From: Acrocarpospora phusangensis
GTDB taxonomy: Bacteria; Actinomycetota; Actinomycetes; Streptosporangiales; Streptosporangiaceae
Direction: 5' to 3'
Assembly: GCF_016862995.1 (NCBI RefSeq)
Contig: NZ_BOOA01000001.1
Coordinates: 1 to 64,000, forward strand
Length of the DNA: 64,000 bases
Under the pieces are notes generated by a model that ran no database searches, had not been told where the DNA came from, and saw only the letters and a list, made by a program, of their open reading frames with translations. Shown piece after piece: positions 1-7,809 of the stretch (position 1 is its first letter; every line of letters starts with the position of its first letter). The position numbers and the translations under genes are program-made.

Positions 1-2
1 GC

Positions 3-416
3 GCCGGACTGCTGGGCGCGACCCCCGCGCACGCCAACCCCACCACAAAGGAGCGGATCGAAGGTCCGACGGGCCTTGAGGGCCTCAAGTTCGCCGGGGG
101 AGACATCAGTAGCGGAGTGGCGGGTGTCATCACGTTCAAGGTGTTCCCGAACGGCAGCTGGAACATCGCCGCCGACGCCGGCAACGGGAACATCGCCGGC
201 CGCTGGTACCGCTGGCGATGCCTCCTGGAATTCAATTACCCCCCGGGTACGCAGAACGTCGTCGGGACGGTGAGCTTCACGACGGGCAGAGAGTGGGTCC
301 CCGGGTGGGGGAAGCGCCGCAGCATCACCGCCAGCGGAAACTTTTTCGGGATCGCGTCCGGCTTCAATCAACTTGTGGATCACGGTACGGCCGAATGTGA
401 CATCGTCATCGGCTGA
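3..416 (+). CDS. Secreted protein, 5' end outside window
   Basis: The reading frame is already open at the left edge, so this is the C-terminal 137 residues of a longer protein. The first visible residues, ending PAHA then NPTTKE, look like the end of a signal peptide with an AxA-type cleavage site. The mature part is about 125 residues. It has two cysteines (WRCLLEF and TAECDIVIG), which could form a disulfide, and aromatic and glycine-rich segments suggesting a small beta-structured extracellular domain. I do not recognise the family and assign no function. An internal ATG at 117 also exists, but coding continues upstream of it, so it is not taken as the start. Confidence is good that it is coding and secreted. 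Confidence 0.6.
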   Translation, partial: AGLLGATPAHANPTTKERIEGPTGLEGLKFAGGDISSGVAGVITFKVFPNGSWNIAADAGNGNIAGRWYRWRCLLEFNYPPGTQNVVGTVSFTTGREWVPGWGKRRSITASGNFFGIASGFNQLVDHGTAECDIVIG

Positions 417-457
417 TGGTTCGCCGGACTCGGCGGGACCGGCACGCTCAGGTGACG

Positions 458-559
458 GGCCAGAGCCAGCGAACAATCTTCGGCACGCACAGGCAGCTGC
501 GGACGGTCCTGGACACGTACGTCCGGCACTACGGCCGGTATCGTCCGGTTCGGACGGGT
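458..559 (+). pseudogene. Remnant of a transposase (integrase-core) C-terminus
   Basis: In one plus-strand frame this stretch reads as a piece of the C-terminal end of an rve-type transposase: RTIFGTHRQLRTVLDTY, then VRHYGRYRPVR. This matches the common IS481/IS3-like ending in which a 'hLRxVLxxYxxHYNxxRPHR' helix closes the integrase core. There is no upstream catalytic core, no start codon and no recognisable terminal inverted repeat nearby. It is therefore a relic, not an active element. It lies between a secreted gene and a truncated secreted-protein copy and supports past rearrangement here. The rest of 417-673 shows only an imperfect GC hairpin around 568-595. Confidence 0.45.
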
Positions 560-673
560 GGGGCCTGCGCGCGAGATCGCCCGATCGGGTGACTCGCACG
601 CGGGCTTATCGTCAGAAGATGAGCGGACGGAGGCGGAGATCTTGCTGATCGCCGGATCGGCTCCGCGTGGACG

Positions 674-1345
674 TCACGCTGTGGCGCAGATCGCGTAGCC
701 TCCCAGGGACCAGCTCTCGTCGCTCCGGGCGAGCCTCTCGGCCTCAACCTCGACCTGGGTCGACTGGCCACCGACCAGGTTCTGGGTGACGTCGAGGTTG
801 TGGACCCCGATCTCCCCCTCGCGCGCGGTCAGGTCGATCATGCTGATGACGTGACCACCACTGAGGAGTCGCTTGCCCGAAGCGCAGGTCCCGGTGACTT
901 CCATGCCGTCGACATCGTCGAAGGCGTGACCGATGCTCGAGAAGGCGAGCCCACTGACCGAGTCGGCGCAGATCGCCCAGCCCCGCAGGCTCCAACTCCC
1001 CGAGTAGGAATCCTCCTCGTGGGCTTGCAGAAATACGGCGGTGGGCGTTGTGTTGAATCCTCGCGGACGCACTTCGTTGACGATTGCCTGGCCGGCTCCA
1101 TTGTCGACGGCGAACCCACTGCCGGTCATCACCTTGCCGACATCGCATGCCGCTTCCGCGTTCCGGGAGGAGGCGCTGCTCGAACCGGCTGACGGGCCCG
1201 ACACGAGTTCCATGCCCGGGAGCGGGTTCACGCAGAAGACCTGAATGCCGAGCTGCCAGTTGGCGCTGGTCGCGTCCGTCTCGATGGCGGTCGCGTCCGA
1301 TATGCAGACCTTCCGGCTGCATATCGGACAGCACCGAGATCGCAC
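674..1345 (-). pseudogene. 5'-truncated copy of the secreted three-repeat protein at 3346-4266
   Basis: The translated product is clearly homologous to the intact secreted protein at 3346-4266. Both share FCVNPLPG followed by repeat units built as 'C.SGK.L.G.G' ... 'SW.L..[FW]AICA'. The match starts only near the end of the intact protein's first repeat (residues around ATAIETDATSANW). The signal peptide and most of repeat 1 are missing. The nominal GTG start at 1345 has no convincing ribosome binding site, and the first 18 codons are made of the hairpin at 1295-1329. Without a signal peptide the product could not be exported, so this is most likely a decayed paralogue. It lies directly downstream of the regulator at 1410-3215, whose other neighbour is the intact paralogue. 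Confidence 0.6.
1295..1329. repeat. Perfect 13-bp inverted repeat at a truncation junction
   Basis: GTCCGATATGCAG (1295-1307) and its exact reverse complement (1317-1329) flank a 9-nt loop. It sits exactly where similarity between the truncated copy and the intact three-repeat protein begins, and 80 bp after the end of the regulator gene. It has no T-tract on either side, so a simple intrinsic terminator is less convincing than a recombination scar or a protein-binding palindrome. Confidence 0.55.
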
Positions 1346-1409
1346 GACGCGTGCATCGCCGTACGATCGGGCACCATCAGCGGAGCGAGAGCCTGCCCGA
1401 ACCCGGCGG

Positions 1410-3215
1410 TCAGGAGGTCAGGGCGCAGCCGCGGTCCGGGAAGGCGCGGGCGAGTTCCTCCGCGTAGGCGCGCAGCAGGTCGTGGAAGCCGTAGCGGCCG
1501 GGGGCGGGCTGCTCGACCAGGCGGACCTGGGCGAGTTCGCCGAGCAACGTCCTGGCCTGGTGCTCGGGCACGCAGGCCAGGGCCGCCACGGACGCCGCGT
1601 CGAAGTCCGGCCCCGGATGCCGGGCCAGGAGCCGGAACAGCCGTGCCGCGGGCTGGCTGAGGCTGAGGTAGGACCAGGAGAAACCGGCGCGCACGTCGGT
1701 GGCCGGGTCGCCGCTGCCCAGCGTGCTCAGATCTGACCTGATCCCGCGTACCTCGTCGGCGAAGGCGGCCAGCGGGAAGCCGGGGTGGGAGGCGGCGCGG
1801 GCCGCCATGATCGCCAGGGCCAGCGGCAGGCGTTCGCATCGGGCGACTATCTCGCCGACCGCGTCGGGTTCGGCGGCCACCCGGTCCGAGCCGAGACGCC
1901 GGGCCAGCAGGTCCCTGGCCTCGGCCTCGGTGAGCAGATCGAGCGGGATCGGATGGGCGCTCTCCCTGGCCACCAGGCCGGAGAGCTGGCCCCGGCTGGT
2001 GACGATCACCAGGCCCTCGCGTGCGCCCGGGAGCAGCGGGCGGACCTGCGCGGCGTCCCGCGCGTTGTCCAGCACCACGAGCATTCTGCGGCCCGCGAGC
2101 AGGCTCCGGTACAGGCTGAACCGGTCCTGGTGGCCGTGCTGGGCGGGCACCCCGAGCGCGTCCAGGAACCCTCGGACCGCCTCGGCGGGTTCCAGCGGGG
2201 ATCCGCTCGGATCGAAGCCCCTCAGGTTAACGAAAAGCTGGCCGTCCGGGAAGCGGCGGGCGATCCGATGCGCCCAGTGCACGGCGAAGGCGGTTTTGCC
2301 GACCCCGGCGGTGCCCGACACGACGAAGATCCTGGCCGCCAGTGAGTCGCTGGTGAGCAGCCGATCCAGGTGGTCGAGGAGCCCCGCACGGCCGGCGAAT
2401 CCGGCCACGTCGGCCGGCAGCTGGGCGGGCATGGGCGGCGCGGGGGTCCAGGCGGGGCGGTTGTGGGCGCCGCCGAGTTCGGGGTCGTCGCGGAGGATGG
2501 CCGCGTGTAACTCCTGCAGCGGCGCGCCGGGATCCAGGCCCAGTTCCCCGTTGAGCGCCCTGCGCAGCCGCTGGTAGGCGTGGAGCGCGTCCGCCTGGCG
2601 TCCACACCGGTGCAACGCGAGCATGAGCTGCCCAGCCAACCGCTCCCGCAGCGGGTTCGCGGCGACGAGCTCGGTCAGCTCGCCCACCAGCGCGCCCGGC
2701 GGGCCGAGCGCGAGCTCCAGGTCGAGGCACCGCTCCAGGGCCGCGAGCCGGTCCTCCTCCAGCCGTGCCGCGGCCGCCGCCATGATCCGGCCGGCCAGGC
2801 CCGCCAGGGCGGGGCCGCGCCAGAGCCGCAACGCCGACCGCAGCCCGTGGGCCGCCGCGGCGGGCCGGTCCCGCGCCAGGCGCACGGCTCCGGCGACCCG
2901 GTCGGCGAAGACCTGCGCGTCCAGCGCCCCGTCGGCGGGCCGGATCCGGTACGTTCCCCGGTCCGCGACGATCACGGGCTCCCGGGTCAGGGCGTCGCCG
3001 ATCGCCCTGCGTACGGCCGATACGCAGTTCTGCACCTGCCGCCTGGCGGTCAGCGGCGGGCGGTCCTCCCAGAGCACGTCGACGAGGTACTCCAGTGACA
3101 CGACCTGGTGGGGGTTGACCAGCAGCGCGGCGAGCACCGCGCGTTGCCGGCCGATCAGCGGCACGACGCCGTGGCCGATGACGACCTGCGGCGGTCCGAG
3201 GATGCGGAACTCCAC
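1410..3215 (-). CDS. AfsR/SARP-type regulator with BTAD and NB-ARC domains, no TPR region
   Basis: The protein is 601 aa from the GTG at 3215 (VEFRILGPPQV). That is the normal SARP opening; longer upstream extensions run through the intergenic region and the neighbouring gene. Residues 1-95 form the OmpR-like winged helix, and about 100-245 the bacterial transcriptional activation domain. About 275-540 is an NB-ARC ATPase with P-loop GTAGVGKT near residue 302 and hhDD-type strand RRMLVVLDNA. It ends just after FHDLLRAYAEELA, where classical AfsR proteins continue for some 300 residues of TPR repeats, so it is short for the family. It probably activates transcription from direct repeats. It is divergent from the secreted protein at 3346, an obvious candidate target. 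Confidence 0.88.
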   Translation of the reverse strand: MEFRILGPPQVVIGHGVVPLIGRQRAVLAALLVNPHQVVSLEYLVDVLWEDRPPLTARRQVQNCVSAVRRAIGDALTREPVIVADRGTYRIRPADGALDAQVFADRVAGAVRLARDRPAAAAHGLRSALRLWRGPALAGLAGRIMAAAAARLEEDRLAALERCLDLELALGPPGALVGELTELVAANPLRERLAGQLMLALHRCGRQADALHAYQRLRRALNGELGLDPGAPLQELHAAILRDDPELGGAHNRPAWTPAPPMPAQLPADVAGFAGRAGLLDHLDRLLTSDSLAARIFVVSGTAGVGKTAFAVHWAHRIARRFPDGQLFVNLRGFDPSGSPLEPAEAVRGFLDALGVPAQHGHQDRFSLYRSLLAGRRMLVVLDNARDAAQVRPLLPGAREGLVIVTSRGQLSGLVARESAHPIPLDLLTEAEARDLLARRLGSDRVAAEPDAVGEIVARCERLPLALAIMAARAASHPGFPLAAFADEVRGIRSDLSTLGSGDPATDVRAGFSWSYLSLSQPAARLFRLLARHPGPDFDAASVAALACVPEHQARTLLGELAQVRLVEQPAPGRYGFHDLLRAYAEELARAFPDRGCALTS

Positions 3216-3345
3216 GGCACGAAGGTAAGCGCCGCGGGGCCCGCCGTACTGCGCAGTCCTGCACAGATGCAGCGGCAATGCGGAACTCGTGCGACGGACG
3301 TGAACACTCCCCGGTGGATCCTCGTCGAGATTCTGGGAGTGAGAC

Positions 3346-4266
3346 ATGAGAATGAGCCGAAGTCGGCTGGCCGCCCTCGCCGGCGCCGCCGTCCTGCTGG
3401 CCACGAGCGTCGTGGCCGGGTCGGCCACACCCGCGTCGGCCGCCCTGCCCGGCCTGGAGCGGGTGTTCGCCGCCGCCCCGATCAATCCGGACGCGCTCAA
3501 GAACGTGCACGTCACCTGCCCGACGGGCAAACAGCTGGTCGGCGCCACGTACGTGCTCAGCGGCAACTCGGCGGGCAACGTCGTGGTCGACGACTTCGTC
3601 CCGAACATCATCCCGAACGGGAACCCCAACCCGCAGGCGCCGACGGACATCGGCCTGACCGCGTACGCGGTGGACTCCTTCAGCTCCTCCTGGGGAGCGA
3701 CCGTGATCGCCTTCTGCGTCAATCCGCTGCCCGGACTGGAGGTCGTGGCCGGCGTGCCAGACCCTCTCGGCTCCAACGACTTCCACACCGACGTGGCGTC
3801 CTGCCCGTCCGGCAAGGTGCTGACCGGCAGCGGTTACTCGATCGACGGCGCCGAGGGCGAGGCAGTGCTGGACGACTGGGTGCCCAACGGCGGCGCCGCG
3901 ACCGCGCCGACGTCCGTGTCCATGATCGCCTACGAGGAGGACTCCTTCGCGGGCGCCTGGACTCTCCAGGCGTTCGCCATCTGCGCCAACCCGGTCAGCG
4001 GCCTGGTCCGCGTCACCGGCCCCGCCGTGGGGGGAGCCGGCGACAGCCACAACTCCATCGCGACGTGCACGGGCAGCCGGGTGCTGATGAGCGCCGGCTT
4101 CGAGGTCATCGGGGGGACCGGCGAGGTCGCCGTGGACGACCTCATCGTCACCCGCCAGTTCAACGCGAATCAGCAGTCCATCGGCGTCGAGGGCATCGCC
4201 CACGAACTGGACCCGCTCAGCTCGAGCTGGTCGATGACGTCGTACGCGGTCTGCGCGAACCCGTGA
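3346..4266 (+). CDS. Secreted protein of three internal repeats
   Basis: The 306-aa product starts at ATG 3346, preceded by GGGAG. It has a classical signal peptide (basic MRMSRSRLAAL, hydrophobic core, cleavage near TPASA/ALPG). The mature protein is three copies of a module of roughly 90 residues. Each opens with a Cys-containing CPTGK/CPSGK/CTGSR segment followed by 'L.G..Y', contains an aspartate pair (VVDDFVP, VLDDWVP, AVDDLIV), and closes with '[SA]SW....[FY]A[FIV]CANP'. Paired cysteines per module suggest one disulfide each. The fold and function are unknown to me; an extracellular or cell-surface role is inferred. A truncated homologue lies at 674-1345 beyond the intervening divergent SARP regulator. 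Confidence 0.8.
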   Translation: MRMSRSRLAALAGAAVLLATSVVAGSATPASAALPGLERVFAAAPINPDALKNVHVTCPTGKQLVGATYVLSGNSAGNVVVDDFVPNIIPNGNPNPQAPTDIGLTAYAVDSFSSSWGATVIAFCVNPLPGLEVVAGVPDPLGSNDFHTDVASCPSGKVLTGSGYSIDGAEGEAVLDDWVPNGGAATAPTSVSMIAYEEDSFAGAWTLQAFAICANPVSGLVRVTGPAVGGAGDSHNSIATCTGSRVLMSAGFEVIGGTGEVAVDDLIVTRQFNANQQSIGVEGIAHELDPLSSSWSMTSYAVCANP

Positions 4267-4460
4267 CGGCTCCGGGGACGGCACCCCGGCGACGACGGTC
4301 AAATCCTCCACGAAATGGGCGAAATAAGGGTCGCCTCTCGGCGGGAGCAAACGACGCTCCCGAACCGCTCCGAACGGGCATCAACCTTCCCCTAGATTCC
4401 GCCCAAACGGGGATATATGGAGAAACCCCAGGTCAAACCATGATCGGAACTACACCGACA

Positions 4461-4500
4461 CGGAAGAGGTCACTGGTTCAATCCCAGGCCCGTCCACCCA
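4461..4500 (+). other. tRNA 3'-half-like sequence, possible attachment-site scar
   Basis: The sequence contains a recognisable T-arm: CTGG, loop TTCAATC, CCAG. A 7-nt acceptor-like strand and an ACC-rich end resembling a CCA tail follow. Upstream there is no matching D-arm, anticodon arm or acceptor 5' strand, so this is not a functional tRNA gene. Actinomycete integrative plasmids and phages recombine into tRNA 3' ends and leave such duplicated halves, so an att remnant is a reasonable reading. The first T-stem pair is mismatched, which fits decay or a chance match. The rest of the 4267-4506 gap shows nothing else I recognise. Confidence 0.35.
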
Positions 4501-4542
4501 GCTCCGTTGCACACCAGGTCCGACCTGGTCGAACATGAATCA

Positions 4543-4580
4543 AAGCCCCAGCTCACGGCCGATACCGGGAGCTGGGGCTT
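4543..4580 (+). terminator. Rho-independent terminator-like hairpin
   Basis: A perfect 12-bp stem, AAGCCCCAGCTC (4543-4554) with its complement (4569-4580), encloses a 14-nt loop and is followed by CTTGTT. A smaller hairpin, ACCAGGT-CCG-ACCTGGT (4513-4529), lies just upstream. This layout right after the tRNA-like sequence resembles the terminator of a former tRNA gene. Confidence 0.55.
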
Positions 4581-4584
4581 CTTG

Positions 4585-4884
4585 TTGCCTGCGGTTGATC
4601 GCGGCACTCGCCATCACCGTGCTGACCTCACCACTACCAAGATCTGCCAGGCCGCCCCCCTGCCGGACCTGACCAGGCCTGAGAACGCCTCGTCTCTGAT
4701 CCGCCGAGCACGGCGCCGGGCCAAGGAGCGCTGTTACGTCTGCGGACGCCCCGGCCGGGCAGGGGACCGCATCATCCCCATTGCCGAAGGCGACACCTGG
4801 GGAGCACCCGGCCTGCATCCGCGATGCCTGCCACAAGACCGAACGGCCCACGAGGCTGCGCGAGGGAGGGCGAAACACCGATGA
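4585..4884 (+). CDS. Small protein with a CxxC...HxxC zinc-site signature
   Basis: A short protein rich in Arg, with a CYVCG pair and later LHPRCL. The spacing (Cys-x2-Cys, about 27 residues, His-x2-Cys) is typical of a small zinc finger or a degenerate HNH-type knuckle. In between lies a GDRIIPIAEGDTWGAPG stretch. The start is uncertain. The frame is open from 4507, but that would place the terminator hairpin inside the gene, so a TTG at 4582 or 4585 is more likely and none has a clear ribosome binding site. The stop overlaps the next gene's ATG (ATGA at 4881-4884), which indicates translational coupling and supports both as real genes. Function is unknown; cargo of an integrated element is a guess from the adjacent tRNA-like scar. 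Confidence 0.5.
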   Translation: MPAVDRGTRHHRADLTTTKICQAAPLPDLTRPENASSLIRRARRRAKERCYVCGRPGRAGDRIIPIAEGDTWGAPGLHPRCLPQDRTAHEAARGRAKHR

Positions 4885-5129
4885 CCCGTTCCGGCTGTGA
4901 CGGCTACTGCGGCTCCTGCGTGACCCCATGCTTCCTGCGGGGCTCTGCCACTCCCGCAGACCCCATGACCGACCCTGAGGTCGCCTACAGCGAACTGGCC
5001 GACGACATGGACAAGTCCGACGCCGAAGCCCTGGGCTGCACCGGCTGGGACGACAGCCCGGCCGAATGCCCGCCCGAGGCGTGCACCGGCAACTTCTTCT
5101 GCCTGGCCAGCTATGCCAAGCCCGAGTAG
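4881..5129 (+). CDS. Small cysteine-rich protein of unknown function
   Basis: An 82-aa product from ATG 4881, overlapping the previous stop by 4 nt. A good ribosome binding site (GGGAGGG) lies about 11 nt upstream, inside the preceding gene. It begins MTRSGCDGYCGSCVTPC and has nine cysteines in two clusters, near residues 6-17 and 53-75 (CTGWDDSPAEC...CTGNFFC). It is acidic in the middle (ELADDMDKSDAEALG). There is no signal peptide or membrane segment, so it is cytosolic and most likely binds zinc or another metal. I do not recognise the family. Pairing with the upstream CxxC/HxxC protein suggests the two act together. Confidence 0.6.
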   Translation: MTRSGCDGYCGSCVTPCFLRGSATPADPMTDPEVAYSELADDMDKSDAEALGCTGWDDSPAECPPEACTGNFFCLASYAKPE

Positions 5130-5214
5130 GTCTCCCGCCCGACCCCAGATGGACAACCGGCACACCGACCGCGCCGACATCGGCGAGAAACCCCCGGTCA
5201 TTGATCTGGTCGTT

Positions 5215-5613
5215 TCAAGACCGTTGACCATGGAATCGGGCGGTCACTCGATCTTCGGAGGTCTGCCCCGGATCATTCGGGATACCTCTGATCCACAGCA
5301 CGAGGCTCGTCATGAGGGCGATGGCGCCGAGTCCTGCGCGGATGTAGATGGCGGAGTGAGTACGCCCATGACGAGCAGATTCGGGTTCGGTCTGCACCTC
5401 TTCGGTTGATCGCCTGTCCTCCAGACCGTTGACCAGGGCCTCTTGGACATCTGCCGTGACCGATCGGATCGCGAGGCGATCCAGTAAGTAGACGATCAGC
5501 CCGAAAGCCGCGACCTGCGTGTGCTGTCGAAAATGACAGCCACCGGCTGGTTCGTGCTCCGGCACGTACGAGAGGAGTCCGTCGGCTTCGCCCGGGATAT
5601 CGAACGGAAGCAC
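5215..5613 (-). CDS. Small single-pass membrane protein, unknown
   Basis: A 132-aa product starting at GTG 5613, 19 bp after the stop of the TPR gene upstream on the same strand, so probably co-transcribed. The N-terminal 90 residues are soluble and mixed in charge. One clear membrane segment follows, around AGLGAIALMTSLVLWI, with a short polar tail. GC bias at third positions is weaker than in the neighbours, consistent with acquired or decaying DNA. No family is recognised. It could be a remnant; confidence that it is expressed is modest. Confidence 0.4.
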   Translation of the reverse strand: MLPFDIPGEADGLLSYVPEHEPAGGCHFRQHTQVAAFGLIVYLLDRLAIRSVTADVQEALVNGLEDRRSTEEVQTEPESARHGRTHSAIYIRAGLGAIALMTSLVLWIRGIPNDPGQTSEDRVTARFHGQRS

Positions 5614-5631
5614 GCGCAGGGGCGTACGCCG

Positions 5632-6129
5632 TCACTCTTCGGGCTGGTCTCGTAGCAGGCGGGCCTGCTCGAGGATGAAGGGGTCCACGCGCGGGTCGTC
5701 AGCGTAAGCCAGGATGCCGTCGACCAGCTCCGCCGACCTGGCGGTGTGTCCTGAGGCCGAGTGCACCACGGCCAGATTGAACGTCAGCGCGAGTTCGTGG
5801 GACAGGAGGTCGTGGCCGGCCAGCAGGGAGATGGCGTGTTCGAAGACCTCCACCGCCTCGGCCGGCCGATCCAGGTGCAGCAGGCATTGCGCGCGTTTGT
5901 CGAGCAGGGGCACCCGGTCCAAATCGATCAGGTTCGCGTCGTCCAGCGCCCGGTCGATCAGGGACAGGCAGGCCGGGTAGTCCTGTTGTCGCCACGCCTG
6001 CCGCCAGCCGACCAGGTCGCCGTTCTCCACCAGGTCGAATACGCCCACGCCGTCCGGCCATGCGGCGAGGTAGCCGCGACGGAAGTTGTACCACTTCGAC
6101 GCGGTGAATCCGGACATCAACGGGATCAT
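5632..6129 (-). CDS. TPR-type protein, probably truncated at the N-terminus
   Basis: The product contains TPR-like helical pairs: WRQQDYPACLSLIDRALDD, DKRAQCLLHLDRPAEAVEVF and LALTFNLAVVHSASGHTARS. This resembles the C-terminal halves of actinomycete XRE-TPR regulators. Start ATG 6129 gives 165 aa, but convincing coding continues upstream to about 6225 (EGNFSEGDFDVAALDFATIRYL) with no good start. Beyond that the opposite strand carries a different coding fragment, so the gene seems to have lost its 5' part, including any DNA-binding domain. It probably forms a unit with the membrane protein at 5215-5613. Confidence 0.5.
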   Translation of the reverse strand: MIPLMSGFTASKWYNFRRGYLAAWPDGVGVFDLVENGDLVGWRQAWRQQDYPACLSLIDRALDDANLIDLDRVPLLDKRAQCLLHLDRPAEAVEVFEHAISLLAGHDLLSHELALTFNLAVVHSASGHTARSAELVDGILAYADDPRVDPFILEQARLLRDQPEE

Positions 6130-6231
6130 GTCGGTGGCGCACTGGGCCGGCGACGGCGGCAGGTACAGGTATCGAATGGTGGCGAAGTCCAAAGCGGCGA
6201 CGTCGAAGTCGCCTTCGCTGAAGTTGCCTTC

Positions 6232-6690
6232 GTGCGCGTCCCGGACCGGCTGCTTGAGGTACGCGAGGAGTTCTCCCGCTATCGCCGGTACTTCGCAGAA
6301 TTCAAGGCCGAACTGCAGCAGGCGGAGAGCATCAAGCGCCGTGCCGAGTTGCTCACCCGATACCGGCGGCTGCTGGAACTCGCCAGCGGCCCGCGGGCGG
6401 AGGTGGTCACGGCCGTGGAAATGCTCAATTTCGCCGAAACCACCGTCAAGACCGCCGCCGACCCGGCCTCCTTCTCGGCGAGCCTGCTCGCCCAACCGGC
6501 CGACTGGCTACGCCGCTGGTGGCAGCGGCGCCCCCTGGCCGTGCTGTTCCGGCTGGACGGCAAGCTCCCGAACCTGACGAACTACCGCGAGCTCATCACC
6601 AAACACTGGGGCACGACCATCAACGACGAGGTCCTCCTCGAGTACGCCCGCCACGCGACCGACATCAAACGCCTGATGGGCGCACCCTGA
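6232..6690 (+). pseudogene. C-terminal fragment of an unknown helical protein
   Basis: The frame from GTG 6232 reads a strongly helical, charged sequence (RLLEVREEFSRYRRYFAEF, KRRAELLTRYRRLLELASG). A conserved-looking end follows: WWQRRPLAVLFRLDGKLPN, NYRELITKHWG, EYARHATDIKRLMGAP. The GTG lacks a ribosome binding site, and the 5' side runs head-on into the truncated TPR gene. Both look broken at a common junction near 6205-6235. The family is not recognised. The following stretch to 6828 holds no gene I can support. Confidence 0.4.
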
Positions 6691-6828
6691 TCGCCTATGG
6701 CGACGCTGAGGAACCCGGCGGAGGTAATTCTCACGGCTGGCATGTGTCGAGCCATCACCCCTGGCGGACCCCGTTTGGGGGCCCTGCGAGGACATGCATG
6801 CCCGCCCCTGGCCGAAGTCGCGCGGGCG

Positions 6829-7809
6829 CTACCTCCGGCGGGAGACCGCGCTCTCGACTCGCGGGCGGAGCCACTCGATCCCGGCGCCGATGACCGGTGG
6901 CACCGTGATCAACATTGCCAGTGCGTCACCGGGGTTGTCGGCCCCCGCCATGAGCACCATCCAGATGAGCAAGGGGGTGAACAGCGCCCATACGCGGAGA
7001 TTGGACCTGAGGAGCCACCAAGTCGTGAGCAGGAGACGTGCGCGTGCGGCGTCGGTCAGTTCGCGATGACCGAGGCGGTGCCAGCGCAGTACCGCGGCCA
7101 GGCGCGGCATGCCCGCGAGAAGCTGGACGGTGAACCGTCGCCGCGTGGGCCGGTCGGGCAGACTGTGCAGGTCGCTCAGCCATTCCTCGAGATAGCGCGC
7201 CCGGGCCGCGGGCGGCAGGATCACGGCGCCGGTGCTGATGGCGTGGAAGGCGAGGCCGATCCCATGGCCGTCCGAGGTGTCGTATCTGGCCCTGGCCAGG
7301 CTTTCCAGCTCTAGGCGGATCTCGTCCAGGCCGAGTCGCGCCGCGACGGGCACGATGATCTCAAGTGTCTCCCTGCTCCTGAGGCGTATCATCTCAGGCG
7401 GCATGACGTCGATGGTCCGCATGTTGTGCAGGCGGTCGGCCAGCTTCAGCGTCAGTATTCGTTCGTTCACCGAACTCGTTGAGGTGTGGTCCCACGCGTG
7501 GTACTCGCCAAGGAAATCGACCAGATCATCCCCAAATTCCGCCCGGAGTAGCGATTCGGGACAGTCTGTATCTTCCGGCACGTCGTGGAGGAGCCCCGCG
7601 CAGAGCAGCAGCCAGTCGGCGCCGAGTTCCGCGAGGATCACCGCGACGGCCACGGGATGGACGATGTAGGGGTCGCAGGACTTGCGTTTCTGGCCGCGGT
7701 GCCAGTAGGCGGCGACAGCGTGGGCCCGTTCGATCTGCTCGACCTGCTCGACCGTGCAGGTGGCGGGGAGGACCGCGCGCAGGGACATGGGCAGGGAAGA
7801 CTGGATCAT
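6829..7809 (-). CDS. RelA/SpoT-like HD-domain protein with membrane-associated C-terminus
   Basis: 326 aa. Residues about 20-170 form an HD-type phosphohydrolase domain of the RelA/SpoT (HD_4) kind: HRGQKRKSCDPYIVHPVAV, the HD motif in AGLLHDVPEDTD near residue 75, and LKLADRLHNMRTI. In the family these residues bind Mn2+ and hydrolyse (p)ppGpp. There is no synthetase, TGS or ACT domain. Instead the C-terminus has two hydrophobic segments (VWALFTPLLIWMVLMAG and ALAMLITVPPVIGAGI), so the protein is probably membrane-anchored with the HD domain in the cytosol. The start overlaps the PadR stop by 4 nt, so it is the regulated partner in a two-gene operon. ppGpp as substrate is an inference from family. 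Confidence 0.75.
   Translation of the reverse strand: MIQSSLPMSLRAVLPATCTVEQVEQIERAHAVAAYWHRGQKRKSCDPYIVHPVAVAVILAELGADWLLLCAGLLHDVPEDTDCPESLLRAEFGDDLVDFLGEYHAWDHTSTSSVNERILTLKLADRLHNMRTIDVMPPEMIRLRSRETLEIIVPVAARLGLDEIRLELESLARARYDTSDGHGIGLAFHAISTGAVILPPAARARYLEEWLSDLHSLPDRPTRRRFTVQLLAGMPRLAAVLRWHRLGHRELTDAARARLLLTTWWLLRSNLRVWALFTPLLIWMVLMAGADNPGDALAMLITVPPVIGAGIEWLRPRVESAVSRRR

Noticed and set aside
2227-4350. A 707-codon open frame on the minus strand opposite the secreted three-repeat gene and across the SARP gene.
   Set aside because: It is Arg/Gly/Pro/Ala-rich with no domain and lies in shadow frames of two clearly real genes; typical of GC-rich DNA.
4461-4500. Functional tRNA gene.
   Set aside because: Only a T-arm and 3' acceptor-like strand exist; no D-arm or anticodon arm can be folded upstream.
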